Both the position numbers and the translations under genes were made by a program. 42,902 bases of DNA from DASVDE01 sp036381235 (GTDB lineage: Bacteria > Actinomycetota > Thermoleophilia > Solirubrobacterales > 70-9). The DNA lies in the NCBI GenBank assembly GCA_036381235.1, contig DASVDE010000018.1, positions 1 to 42,902 of the forward strand. The letters are read 5' to 3'. The notes beneath the pieces are model-generated. The model was not told the DNA's origin and searched no databases. It saw only the letters and a program-made list of their open reading frames with translations. Of this stretch, positions 8,051-16,053 are shown piece after piece (position 1 is the stretch's first letter; the number at the start of each line of letters is the position of its first letter).

Positions 8051-8429
8051 GGCCGACGAGCGCCCGCCGGCGCCCTGGGGCTCGTTCCCCCTCGCCGAGC
8101 TGACGGTCCTGGCGGGGATCGTGATGCTGATCGTCGGCATCGCCAGCCAGAACCTGACTGCGCTCGGCGTCGGCGTCGTGCTCGGCGGGCTCGGCGGGCT
8201 CGAGGTATCGGTGCGCGAGCACTTCGCCGGCTACCGCTCCCACACCACACTGCTTTCCGGAGCCGCCTTCGTTTTGGTCGTCGGAGGCTTCTTCTACCTC
8301 GCCGGATGGATCCTCGCGGTTTGCCTTGCGATTGGCGCGGTCGCCTTTGTCGCTGCGTTCGTTGCGCTCCGCCGGGCCTTCCAAAGGGCTTCGGGCGGCC
8401 TCAGCTTCAAAGCCGGCTTCCGTAGCTAG
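8025..8429 (+). CDS. Small integral membrane protein, unknown function
   Basis: 134 residues from a TTG at 8025 (a second TTG at 8034 is equally possible). Four hydrophobic helices are predicted by eye: LTVLAGIVMLIVGIA, LTALGVGVVLGGLGG, LSGAAFVLVVGGFFYLAG and ILAVCLAIGAVAFVAAFVAL, separated by short charged loops. No catalytic or transport motif is visible. It begins within the 3' end of the preceding gene and is therefore probably co-transcribed with it. Its stop overlaps the convergent mIHF stop by 4 nt. Family unknown. Confidence 0.6.
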   Translation: MRPLSKTGRADERPPAPWGSFPLAELTVLAGIVMLIVGIASQNLTALGVGVVLGGLGGLEVSVREHFAGYRSHTTLLSGAAFVLVVGGFFYLAGWILAVCLAIGAVAFVAAFVALRRAFQRASGGLSFKAGFRS

Positions 8430-8797
8430 ACGAGGACCCCGGCCCGAGTGTCCGCGTCCTTCCTCGCAAGGGAGGTGGCCAGCATCAGGCGCTGACGGGA
8501 GGTCAGCGTGCCGAGGCGCTTGTTCTCGCTGAGGGCGAGGGAGAGGAGGAACTTGCGAGCCCTGGTCCTTCCCCAGCGACGCTGGCTTGTGAGTAGCTCC
8601 GCCAAGGTCATGCTCTCGGTCTCCCAGGGGCAGTCGCGGACAACTTCGGCAGCCTCGATCTCCCCCCGTGCGATGGAGCGCTTCAACTCCGCCCGTGCAA
8701 GTCGCACCCGGTTGGCACGTTGGAGCGCCTGCATGTGTTGTGGGGCTGAAATGGCTGAAGCGGTCGTCGTTGCAGGGGCGATCGAGGCAGCGTCCAC
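8426..8797 (-). CDS. mihF: Actinobacterial integration host factor (mIHF-like nucleoid protein)
   Basis: 123 residues from a GTG preceded by GGGAGGAG at 5-6 nt spacing. The core reads ANRVRLARAELKRSIARGE, then MTLAELLTSQRRWGRTRARKFL and NKRLGTLTSRQRLMLA: the helix, helix-turn-helix (RTRA) and C-terminal pattern of the mycobacterial/streptomycete IHF family, which binds DNA and bends or organises the nucleoid. It is a little longer than typical (about 105 aa) owing to an Ala/Thr-rich N-terminus of about 25 residues. It is downstream of the SPT-like gene on the same strand, 303 bp away, and has its own candidate promoter and long leader. Confidence 0.85.
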   Translation of the reverse strand: MDAASIAPATTTASAISAPQHMQALQRANRVRLARAELKRSIARGEIEAAEVVRDCPWETESMTLAELLTSQRRWGRTRARKFLLSLALSENKRLGTLTSRQRLMLATSLARKDADTRAGVLV

Positions 8798-8959
8798 TGG
8801 GACTCCTCCCTTCAAGGAATCGTTTAACTGGGTATCTCTCCGATGTGCCGGGCCGGCGAAAAGCCTTGCCTCAGGTGAGTGACCCCACCTCTTCGCATCC
8901 CTGGCGGTATGCGATCGGCGACGGGCCGCAAGCTACGCCGTCGACACGGTAAGCGTCAA
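8798..8959 (-). promoter_or_regulatory. Candidate promoter and long leader of mIHF
   Basis: Reading the minus strand, TTGACG (8954-8959) and TAGCTT (8930-8935) are separated by 18 bp and make a plausible sigma-70-type promoter. The resulting leader would be about 125 nt. It contains short complementary segments: CGCAT/ATGCG around a 10-nt loop and AGGTG/CACCT, just before the GGGAGGAG ribosome site. A leader this long is unusual in a genome with so many near-leaderless genes and suggests post-transcriptional control. No known riboswitch consensus was recognised. The rest of the 8798-9100 gap holds the inverted repeat at 9023-9042 and nothing else I can identify. Confidence 0.35.
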
Positions 8960-9022
8960 CCCGCGCGGCGCAAAGTGCCGTCACCCCGTTCGCTAAGAGC
9001 AGCTTTTTCAGGACGCTCTTGA

Positions 9023-9042
9023 CTTGTCCAGATACGGACAAG
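9023..9042. promoter_or_regulatory. Perfect 7-6-7 palindrome, candidate operator
   Basis: CTTGTCC and GGACAAG flank a 6-nt spacer. It lies between the SPT-like stop and the mIHF promoter, about 65 bp upstream of the mIHF -35 element. The size suits a dimeric helix-turn-helix repressor such as TetR or MarR types. The core is close to the repeat at 8000-8020. No regulator gene is adjacent. Confidence 0.4.
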
Positions 9043-9100
9043 CCTGAAACTACCCATGTCGGGGGATGTTGAAACTTTGTAAATAAGCCGCCGCTGCTGG

Positions 9101-10369
9101 TTACTCGGCCCTTGGGAGGTCCGGGAAGTCCTCGATCACGCGAGCGATCGTTCCCAGGGCACCGTCGAGGTGCTCGCGCTCATGTGTCGCCATCAGGCTG
9201 GTCCGCAGCAACGCCCCACCCGGGGGAACCGCCGGATGGATCGCGACGTTGGTGTAGACCCCGGCGTCGAAGAGGGCCTTCCACAGCAGCACTGCCTGCC
9301 AATCGTCTCCGACCATCACCGGGACGACGGGAGTGGTCGCCACAGTGCCGTCCGGCAGGGTGCCGGGCTCGACCACCTTCAGCCCGAGCCGGCGCAACCC
9401 CTCGCGCAGGTATTCGGCGTTGGCGAGCAGGGCCTCGAAGAGGGCGGGCCCCTCCGAGCGGATCACCCGCAGCGCCGCCAGCGCGGCGCCGACCGCCGCC
9501 GGCACAGCCGAGGCGCTGAAGATGAAGGAGCGCGAGGAGATCCGCAGGTACTCGATCACGTCGGCCGGCCCGACGATGAAGCCACCGCATGAGGCAAGAC
9601 TCTTGGAGAAGGTCCCCATCCGCAGGTCCACCTCGTCTTCGAGGCCGAACAACTCGCAGGCGCCGGCGCCCCGCGCGCCCAGCACACCGGCGCCGTGCGC
9701 CTCGTCGACCATCAGTCGCGCTCCGTGCTCCTTGCACAGCTCTACGATCCGCGGCAGGTTGGCGACGTCACCCTCCATCGAGAAGACGCCGTCGACGACG
9801 ACAAGCACCCCGCCGCCGTCCCCCGCGGCGCGATCGAGCATCTTCTCCAGCTTGTCCATGCGGTTGTGGCGGAAGGGGCGCAGCTTTGCGCCCGAGAGGC
9901 GGCAGCCGTCGAGGATCGATGCGTGGTCGCCGGAGTCGCAGATCACCGTGTCCCCGGGCTCGAGGATCGTTCCGATGCAGCCCAGGTTCGACTGATAGCC
10001 GGTGGTGTAGACGATTGCGTCCTCGGCGCCCATCCACTCGGCAAGCTCTCGCTCCAGGTCGACGTGAAGCGGGGTGGTGCCGTTCAGCAGGCGGGAGCCG
10101 GTGACGCCGGTGCCGAACTTCTCCAGCGCGTCGCGCGCCCCGGCCTTAACTCGCTCATCGCCGGTCAGTCCCAGGTAGTTGTTGGAGCCGAGCATGATCG
10201 TCTCGCGCCCCTCCATCTCGACGACCGGGCCCGCCTGGCTGGTGAGCAGTCGGAAGTAGGGGAGGAGGTCGTGCTGCTTGGCGGCCTCGAGCTGCTCGAG
10301 GCGGTCGTGGCTGCGGGCCTTCTCGAAGACGTCGACGGGGGCCTTGAGGTCCCTGGCGGTTTCGCTCAT
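9101..10369 (-). CDS. spt: Alpha-oxoamine synthase, probable serine palmitoyltransferase
   Basis: 422 residues, a PLP-dependent fold-type I enzyme of the alpha-oxoamine synthase family (KBL, BioF, HemA, SPT). Visible features: GSNNYLGL (61-68), GTGVTGSRLLNGT (86-98), TGYQSNLG (123-130), DHAS with stacking His149, DEAH with Asp222, and the PLP lysine K256 in GTFSKS. The combinations TGSRxLNGT, DGC and FRHN resemble bacterial serine palmitoyltransferases more than KBL or BioF, which would make 3-ketosphinganine from serine and an acyl thioester. Divergence from a bCerS-like acyltransferase only 24 bp away supports a sphingolipid role. Another amino-acid/acyl-CoA pairing is possible. Confidence 0.78.
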   Translation of the reverse strand: MSETARDLKAPVDVFEKARSHDRLEQLEAAKQHDLLPYFRLLTSQAGPVVEMEGRETIMLGSNNYLGLTGDERVKAGARDALEKFGTGVTGSRLLNGTTPLHVDLERELAEWMGAEDAIVYTTGYQSNLGCIGTILEPGDTVICDSGDHASILDGCRLSGAKLRPFRHNRMDKLEKMLDRAAGDGGGVLVVVDGVFSMEGDVANLPRIVELCKEHGARLMVDEAHGAGVLGARGAGACELFGLEDEVDLRMGTFSKSLASCGGFIVGPADVIEYLRISSRSFIFSASAVPAAVGAALAALRVIRSEGPALFEALLANAEYLREGLRRLGLKVVEPGTLPDGTVATTPVVPVMVGDDWQAVLLWKALFDAGVYTNVAIHPAVPPGGALLRTSLMATHEREHLDGALGTIARVIEDFPDLPRAE

Positions 10370-10393
10370 GCGCAGAGTGTAGGTTCACGCCCC

Positions 10394-11530
10394 GTGGCAA
10401 GCGTCGATATCCGTCCCGTCCGTACCCGTCGCGAGCTGAAGCGCTTTGTCAAGGTCCCCTTCCACCTGCACCGGGACCATCCCCAATGGGTGCCGCCGTT
10501 GATCTTCGAGCGGATGGAGTTCCTCAACCGCGACAAGAACCCATATTTCGAGCACGCCGAGGCCGAGTACTTCATTGCCGAGCGCGACGGGGAGCCGGTC
10601 GGCCGCATCACCGCCCAGGTCGATCGGCGCTGGGACGAGTTCCAGGGCGGCAGCGACGGGATGTTCGGCTTCTTCGAGACGGCGAATGACCCCGAGGTGG
10701 CCGCGGCACTGCTAGATGCCGCTGCCGGGTGGGTTGCGGGCAAAGGCCGCGAGAGGGTGCTCGGGCCGATGGACTTCACCACCAACGACGAGGTTGGGAT
10801 CCTGATCGAGGGTTTCGATCTGCGGCCGCGGATCCTTCAGCCCTGGCACCCCCCCTATTACCGGGAGCTGATCGAGGCCGAGGGCTTTGGGAAGACGATA
10901 GACCTCTATATGTGGTGGCTGAAGTTCGGCGAGCTGAAGGAGGGCGAGAAGTTCGACCCGCAGATTCACGAGGCCGCCACCAAAGCGCTGGCTGAGCACG
11001 GGATCACGATTCGCAACCTGCGCAAGCGCGAGATGGCGGATGAGGTCCGGCGCTTCACCGATATCTACAACGAAGCCTGGGGGAGCAACTGGGGCTTCGT
11101 CCCGGTCACCGACGCCGAGGTCGATTTCCAGGCCAAGAACCTGAAACAGGTGATCGACGAGGACTGGGCCTACATCGCCGAGAACCGGGAGGGAGAGGCG
11201 ATCGCCGCCGCGTTGACCCTGCCGGACATCAACCAGGTGTTGGCGAAGATGAACGGGCGGCTGCTCCCGTTCGGCTGGCTGAAGTTTCTGCTCGGTCGCC
11301 GCAAGATCGATGCCTGCCGCGTCTTCGCGCTCGGCGTCAGGGACGACTACCGCCACACCGGCACCGCTGCCGGGCTCTACCTCAAGCACATCGAAACCGC
11401 CTCCTGGCACCGGATCAACCGGGGAGAGACGGGCTGGATACTGGAGACGAACGAGCCGATGAATCGGGCGATGGAGGGGATGGGCGGGGAGATCGTGAAG
11501 CGGTATCGCATCTATGAGCGGAGCCTGTAG
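10394..11530 (+). CDS. YghO/bCerS-like GNAT acyltransferase, possible bacterial ceramide synthase
   Basis: 378 residues from a GTG, with no room for a leader beyond 24 bp unless the promoter lies inside the divergent gene. The N-terminus (IRPVRTRRELKRFVKVPFHL, then HPQWVPPL) and the block VGRITAQVDRRWDEFQ...GFFETANDPEVAAALLDAAAGW match the YghO group of large GNAT proteins. A central GPMDFTTNDEVGILIEGFD and the C-terminal acyl-CoA-binding-like VFALGVRDDYRHTGTAAGLYL are also typical. To my knowledge the Caulobacter ceramide synthase belongs to this acyl-CoA N-acyltransferase type. N-acylation of a sphingoid base is inferred from the SPT-like neighbour; no reductase (CerR) or dedicated acyl carrier protein is seen nearby. 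Confidence 0.72.
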   Translation: MASVDIRPVRTRRELKRFVKVPFHLHRDHPQWVPPLIFERMEFLNRDKNPYFEHAEAEYFIAERDGEPVGRITAQVDRRWDEFQGGSDGMFGFFETANDPEVAAALLDAAAGWVAGKGRERVLGPMDFTTNDEVGILIEGFDLRPRILQPWHPPYYRELIEAEGFGKTIDLYMWWLKFGELKEGEKFDPQIHEAATKALAEHGITIRNLRKREMADEVRRFTDIYNEAWGSNWGFVPVTDAEVDFQAKNLKQVIDEDWAYIAENREGEAIAAALTLPDINQVLAKMNGRLLPFGWLKFLLGRRKIDACRVFALGVRDDYRHTGTAAGLYLKHIETASWHRINRGETGWILETNEPMNRAMEGMGGEIVKRYRIYERSL

Positions 11531-11540
11531 AGTCGGCCCG

Positions 11541-11819
11541 GTGAGCGAGGTCGAGGTAGACGGCGAGGTCCTCGAAGTCCGGGCACTGCCCCAGCGCTAC
11601 GAGGAGGCCGCCTCCCTGGTCTTGCGCGGCGAAGTTCGAACCGCGGCGATCGCCGTGGCCGGGGGCGCTCTGGCGGGCGCGGCCACCGTAGCCGCCGTGC
11701 GGGCCGTCAGCGCGGTTGGCTCGAAGCGGTCTTCGAAGCGGCTCTCTCGTCGCCGTCGCCGCGACAACGTCCTCGCCAGTCGGTCCTTCCTGGTTGACGT
11801 TCACCTGCTCGGCAGGTGA
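11541..11819 (+). CDS. Small hypothetical protein with hydrophobic helix and basic tail
   Basis: 92 residues from a GTG 10 nt after the preceding stop; the stop overlaps the next gene (GTGA). The first 35 residues are acidic and end in ALPQRYEEAASLVLRGEV. An Ala/Gly/Val-rich stretch (about 35-60) may span or lie in the membrane, and a strongly basic segment (KRSSKRLSRRRRRD) follows. No family was recognised. Coupling on both sides and coding-like composition argue that it is real. Confidence 0.55.
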   Translation: MSEVEVDGEVLEVRALPQRYEEAASLVLRGEVRTAAIAVAGGALAGAATVAAVRAVSAVGSKRSSKRLSRRRRRDNVLASRSFLVDVHLLGR

Positions 11820-12715
11820 AGAGCCTCGAGGTAGAAGCTCGACCTCCCTCTCCGTTTCGGATGCCCCGTGGCGGGGGTGAGGATCGCGTGATGCGGGTGA
11901 GGGGTGGGGTTGCGACGCGTCTGCTCGACATAGGCGGCCATCCGGTTGTGGTCCGCGCCTGGCAGCCGGCCCTCGATCGGGTTCTGTTGCGCGCGGAGGC
12001 CGTCGATCCCGGCGCGATCCATGCGCCGTATCCACTGTCCCATTCAGCGTGCTCCGCAGGGCCTGAGCAACTGGCGCTGGCGATCGAGCGAATGCGATTC
12101 GCGCTTGGCGTCGACGACGACCTTCGCGAGTTCCACCGCCGCTTCCGCTCCGACCCGCTGTTGGGGCCGCTGTTGCGACGGCGGCCTCACTTTCGCTCCC
12201 GCCGCCGTCCGTGGCCCTGGGAAGCGTTGGCCTGGGCGATCGTGAAGCAGCTGATCGAGAGCGAGCGGGCGGCGCGAATCCAGCGCCGCATCGTCGGCCG
12301 CTGGGGCCTGCGTTCCGGGCCGCAGAGCGATGCTCTGCGCGATGTGCCGACTGCGGCCCTGATTGCCGGCCGCGCCCCCGCGGAGCTGGAGTCGATGGGG
12401 CTCGCCCTGGGTCGCGCGCTCGCTCTGCGCGCCGTCGCCCGCGACATCGCCGCGGCGCGTTGCGATCCGGGCGAGCGGGCCGCCGACCGGCGCCTGCTGG
12501 CAGTTCCCGAAGTCGGGCCGTGGACGGTTCAGTGTCTGGGTCTCCACGGTCGGGGCGACCTCGATTCGCTGCCTGCGGGCGATCTCATGTACCTGAAGCT
12601 CGTCGGGCGGCTGGCTCGATTGGGCCGCCGCGCGACGATCGAGGAAGTCGAAGAGTTCTACGCCCCCTATGCCCCCTTCCGGGGGTTGGCCGCGGAACTG
12701 AGCGCCAGTTTCTAA
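11816..12715 (+). CDS. alkA: AlkA-type DNA-3-methyladenine glycosylase II (HhH-GPD)
   Basis: 299 residues from a GTG overlapping the previous stop; downstream ATGs exist, so the first 20-25 residues are uncertain. The HhH-GPD core is clear: PWEALAWAIVKQLIESERAARIQRRIV, then LLAVPEVGPWTVQCLGLHGRGDLDSLPAGDLMYLK, which holds the helix-hairpin-helix and the catalytic aspartate in PAGD. The N-terminal third matches the AlkA-N region that excises alkylated bases. Enzymes of this group start base-excision repair by releasing N3-alkyl purines. No ada-type regulator is adjacent. Confidence 0.82.
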   Translation: MKSLEVEARPPSPFRMPRGGGEDRVMRVRGGVATRLLDIGGHPVVVRAWQPALDRVLLRAEAVDPGAIHAPYPLSHSACSAGPEQLALAIERMRFALGVDDDLREFHRRFRSDPLLGPLLRRRPHFRSRRRPWPWEALAWAIVKQLIESERAARIQRRIVGRWGLRSGPQSDALRDVPTAALIAGRAPAELESMGLALGRALALRAVARDIAAARCDPGERAADRRLLAVPEVGPWTVQCLGLHGRGDLDSLPAGDLMYLKLVGRLARLGRRATIEEVEEFYAPYAPFRGLAAELSASF

Positions 12716-12747
12716 AGACAACCGTCGATTCGTCGATAAGCGCCACG

Positions 12748-15048
12748 ATGGAGCGGTCTACGACAGGCAGCGGAGGCTGGCCCGAGGAGAAGGTCAACGA
12801 GTTCCTCGATCAGATCAAGTCGGGTGGAGCCGACTACCGCCGTCTCGTCGAGCGCCTGCCGGCGATCGTCTACACATCCGAGCTCGGAGAGCACGGCCGC
12901 TGGCGCTACATCAGCCCCCAGGTCGAGGAGGTCCTCGGCTACAGCCCTGAGGATTGGCTCGCGGAGCCGGGGCTGTGGGCGAAGCTACTGCACCCCGAGG
13001 ATCGCGAGCGGGCGCTTTCCCAGGAGACGAGGGAAACCCTGGGAGAGCGCAACCCACCTCCGATCGACTATCGGATGTTCACGCGCGAGGGCGATGTCGT
13101 TTGGATCCTCGACGAGGCGGTGCTGGAGCCCGACGAGAACGGCGTCCCGATCTGGCATGGCGTCCTCTACGACATCACCGAGCGAAAGGTCGCCGAGCAG
13201 GAGCTGCAGCGCTCCGCCGCCCAGCAGGCGATCGTCGCCAAGCTCGGTGAGCGCGCCCTTCGCGCCGACGATCCCGATTCTCTGATGCGTGCCGCGGTGG
13301 AGCTGATGGCCGAGATCGAGGGAGTAGAGACCGCCTGCGTCTGGGAGGTCGGACGCGACGGCCGCCGCCTGCGGCTGCGGGCGGGGCTCAGTGGCGATGT
13401 GGTCGGCGCCGGGCGCCGCGTCTCGGCCGCCCGCGACTCCCACGCCGGCGCGGCGCTCGACGCCGGCCTGCATGTGATCGTCGACGACTGGTCGGCAGAG
13501 CAGCGCTTCACGATGCCGCCGGCGCTGCGAGTGCTCGGCATCGGCAGCAGCCTCGCGGTGACGATCGACGGCAAAGAGCACCCGTTCGGGGTGCTCGACG
13601 TCCATTCGATCGAGCCGAATCGCTTCACCCCCCAGGACGTTCACTTCGTGCAGGCGGCGGCCAACGTGCTGGCCGACGCGCTCGAGCGGGACGCGGCCGA
13701 CCAGGCGCTGCGCCACCGGGTCCTGCACGACTCGCTGACCGGCCTCCCCAATCGGCTCAGCTTCATCGAAGCCCTGGGCGACTCGTTACGGCGCGGCGCC
13801 GTCTCCGGCTCCCCGGTCGGAGTCCTCTTCCTCGACCTCGACCACTTCAAGCTGATCAACGACAGCATGGGGCATCACGCCGGGGATGCCCTGCTGCGGG
13901 CGATCGCACCGCGCCTGCGAACCCACCTCCGCCCGGGCGACGTCGTCGCCCGCTTCGGCGGGGACGAGTTCGGCATCCTCGTCGATCGGCTCGCCGACGA
14001 AGAGGAGGCGGTCGCGATAGCCGAGCGGGTGGCCACCGCCTTCGCCGAGCCTTACCAGCTGGACGGGGTCGATCACTTCATCACCGCCAGCGTCGGGATC
14101 GCCGTGACGCAGCCGAGCGGGCGGGATGCGATCGATGCCGAGTTGCTGATCCGCGACGCCGACGCCGCCATGTACCGAGCCAAGGAGCGAGGTCGAGCGC
14201 GGGTCGAGCTATTCGACGCCGAGATGCGAGCCAGGGCGATGCGAAGGCTCGAGGTCGAGCGGGAGCTGCGCCATGCGCTCGATCGTGACGAGCTGCAGCT
14301 CTACTACCAGCCGGTCGTTGCCCTTGGCAGCGGAGAGATCACCGGCCTGGAGGCGCTGGTCCGCTGGCAGCACCCCGGGCGAGGCCTGCTCGACCCGCGC
14401 GAATTCGTCCAGGTCGCCGAGGACAGCGGCCTGATCGAGCCGATCGGCCGCTGGGTGCAGGAGGCCGCCTGTCGTCAGATCCTCGATTGGCATGCCCAGC
14501 GCCCGGATTCGCGGCCCTTCGACATCGCGGTGAACCTCTCCGCCCGGCAGGTCGCTCACCGCGATCTGCCGGCGGCCGTCGCCGAAGTTCTCGCCCGCAC
14601 CGGCCTCGACCCCGTCCACCTGCGGCTCGAGATCACCGAGAGCGTCTTGGTCGAGGAGTCCGCGACCGCGATCGCCACCCTCGAGGCGCTGAGTGAGATC
14701 GGAGTGCGCCTGGTCCTCGACGACTTCGGCACGGGGTACTCGTCGCTGGCCTACCTCAACCGCTTCCCCTTCGATGCGCTGAAGATCGACCGCACATTCG
14801 TTGAGGGGCTCGGCGTCGAGCAGGAGCGCACCGCGATTGTCGAGGCGATCATCGGCATGGCTCGGGCCCTTTCGTTGGACGTGATCGCCGAGGGCGTGGA
14901 GAACGAGGCGCAGCTATCCGAGCTGCGCCACCTCGGCTGCGACTACGCGCAGGGCTACCTCTTCTCCCCGGCTTTGCCTCCGGAGAAGATCTCGCAGCTG
15001 CTGCGAACGGGGCTGCCGAGCTACTCCGGGATCTCTCCCGGCAAGTAG
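12748..15048 (+). CDS. PAS-GAF-GGDEF-EAL cyclic-di-GMP signalling protein
   Basis: 766 residues from the ATG at 12748; the frame is open further upstream but overlaps alkA. Order: PAS (about 35-150, ending in YDITERK), GAF (about 165-320), GGDEF (about 330-490) and EAL (about 505-755). The cyclase motif RFGGDEF is intact near residue 400 and is preceded by RPGD at the inhibitory-site distance. The EAL half keeps EALVRW, VNLSARQ, EITES, DDFGTGYSSL, KIDR and IAEGVE, so the phosphodiesterase should be active too. No transmembrane segment is visible, so the sensor is cytosolic. Its 3' end overlaps the convergent ABC gene by 28 nt. Confidence 0.93.
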   Translation: MERSTTGSGGWPEEKVNEFLDQIKSGGADYRRLVERLPAIVYTSELGEHGRWRYISPQVEEVLGYSPEDWLAEPGLWAKLLHPEDRERALSQETRETLGERNPPPIDYRMFTREGDVVWILDEAVLEPDENGVPIWHGVLYDITERKVAEQELQRSAAQQAIVAKLGERALRADDPDSLMRAAVELMAEIEGVETACVWEVGRDGRRLRLRAGLSGDVVGAGRRVSAARDSHAGAALDAGLHVIVDDWSAEQRFTMPPALRVLGIGSSLAVTIDGKEHPFGVLDVHSIEPNRFTPQDVHFVQAAANVLADALERDAADQALRHRVLHDSLTGLPNRLSFIEALGDSLRRGAVSGSPVGVLFLDLDHFKLINDSMGHHAGDALLRAIAPRLRTHLRPGDVVARFGGDEFGILVDRLADEEEAVAIAERVATAFAEPYQLDGVDHFITASVGIAVTQPSGRDAIDAELLIRDADAAMYRAKERGRARVELFDAEMRARAMRRLEVERELRHALDRDELQLYYQPVVALGSGEITGLEALVRWQHPGRGLLDPREFVQVAEDSGLIEPIGRWVQEAACRQILDWHAQRPDSRPFDIAVNLSARQVAHRDLPAAVAEVLARTGLDPVHLRLEITESVLVEESATAIATLEALSEIGVRLVLDDFGTGYSSLAYLNRFPFDALKIDRTFVEGLGVEQERTAIVEAIIGMARALSLDVIAEGVENEAQLSELRHLGCDYAQGYLFSPALPPEKISQLLRTGLPSYSGISPGK

Positions 15049-16043
15049 TCGTTGCTGAGCAGCTGGGAGGGGGCCGGCAAGGAGTCGAGCACCGCGTTGT
15101 CGCGCATCCAGCCGATGAACTCCCGCCACCGCGCAGGATCCATGAATCCATAGGGCTGAGCCGGATCGCTCGACTCCAGCAGCGGCAGGGTCGCCTTCAC
15201 CTCTGCCGCGGTGAGCTTGGGATCGAGGTCCGGATTCGCCTTCAGCAGGGCCTTTACCGTCGCATTCGGGCTCTTCACCGCAGCGCTCGTGCCTCGCTCC
15301 AGCGCGGCTATGAAGAGGCGAACCGCTTCGGGGTCCTCCTCGAGCTGCCTGCGATTGGCCACCAGCACCAGCTCGTTGTAGGTGGGAACTCCAAGCTGGT
15401 CGACCGGAGTGACGACCGGGCGCTTGCCGCGCAGGCGCAGGTCGACGCCCTCGACGTTGCGGAAGCCTCCGAGCATCGCCTGAGCGCGGCCGCCCAGGAT
15501 CGCCGGCAGCAGCCCGAAGCCGACGTTGACCGCCTTCACGTCGGAGGGGGAGAGGTTGGCTCGGGCGAGGATCGTCTTCAGGTAGGCGTCCTGATAGGGA
15601 ATGCCGGCCGTGGCGATGGTCTTGCCGCGCAAATCGGCGATCCCCTTGACCCCGGACTTCTCCAGCCAGATCATCGAGGTCAACGGCTTGTCCACGATCG
15701 CCCCCACCGCGACCACGTCGAGGCCCCGCTCGTTAGCCAGCGCCACCTCTGGCTCGTAGGAGATCGCAAGGTCGGTGCGCCCCGCGGCGACCTGCTTGAT
15801 CGGCGCCGCCGGATCCGAGGGCGTGTCGATCGAGACGTCGAGGCCGGCATCGCGGAAGTAGCCGAGCCTCTGAGCCATGTAGATCCCCGCGTGATCGGGG
15901 TTGGGGTAGAAGTCGAGAGTCAGATGGAATGGCTGTGTCGTCTCCCCGCCGGAGTCCTCGCTCTTCTCACCACAGGCGGTGAGCCCGAGCGAGAGGACGA
16001 GGAGGATCAGGGCGGCGAAAACCGAGGGTCGGCGTGGGTTCAT
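15021..16043 (-). CDS. ThiY-like ABC substrate-binding lipoprotein (NMT1/THI5 family)
   Basis: 340 residues. A signal peptide with lipobox LTAC ends near residue 24. The mature part begins with FHLTLDFYPNPDHAGIYMAQRLGYFRDAGLDV, closely matching NMT1/THI5-type pyrimidine-binding proteins such as ThiY, and continues with DLAISYEPEV and DLRGKTIATAGIPYQDAYL. The likely ligand is a hydroxymethylpyrimidine precursor (for example formylaminopyrimidine) or a related small molecule; this is family inference. Permease and ATPase genes lie immediately upstream on the same strand. No TPP riboswitch was found ahead of the operon. Confidence 0.82.
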   Translation of the reverse strand: MNPRRPSVFAALILLVLSLGLTACGEKSEDSGGETTQPFHLTLDFYPNPDHAGIYMAQRLGYFRDAGLDVSIDTPSDPAAPIKQVAAGRTDLAISYEPEVALANERGLDVVAVGAIVDKPLTSMIWLEKSGVKGIADLRGKTIATAGIPYQDAYLKTILARANLSPSDVKAVNVGFGLLPAILGGRAQAMLGGFRNVEGVDLRLRGKRPVVTPVDQLGVPTYNELVLVANRRQLEEDPEAVRLFIAALERGTSAAVKSPNATVKALLKANPDLDPKLTAAEVKATLPLLESSDPAQPYGFMDPARWREFIGWMRDNAVLDSLPAPSQLLSNDYLPGEIPE

Positions 16044-16053
16044 GCCGGGGTTT

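Noticed and set aside
8798..9100. Possible c-di-AMP riboswitch or tRNA in the largest gap
   Set aside because: No match to the ydaO consensus and no T-loop or anticodon-arm pattern could be found; only a promoter, short complementary segments and a palindrome were seen.
12748..15048. Degenerate GGDEF or EAL domain
   Set aside because: All signature residues of both domains and the RxxD inhibitory site are present, so there is no reason to call either domain inactive.
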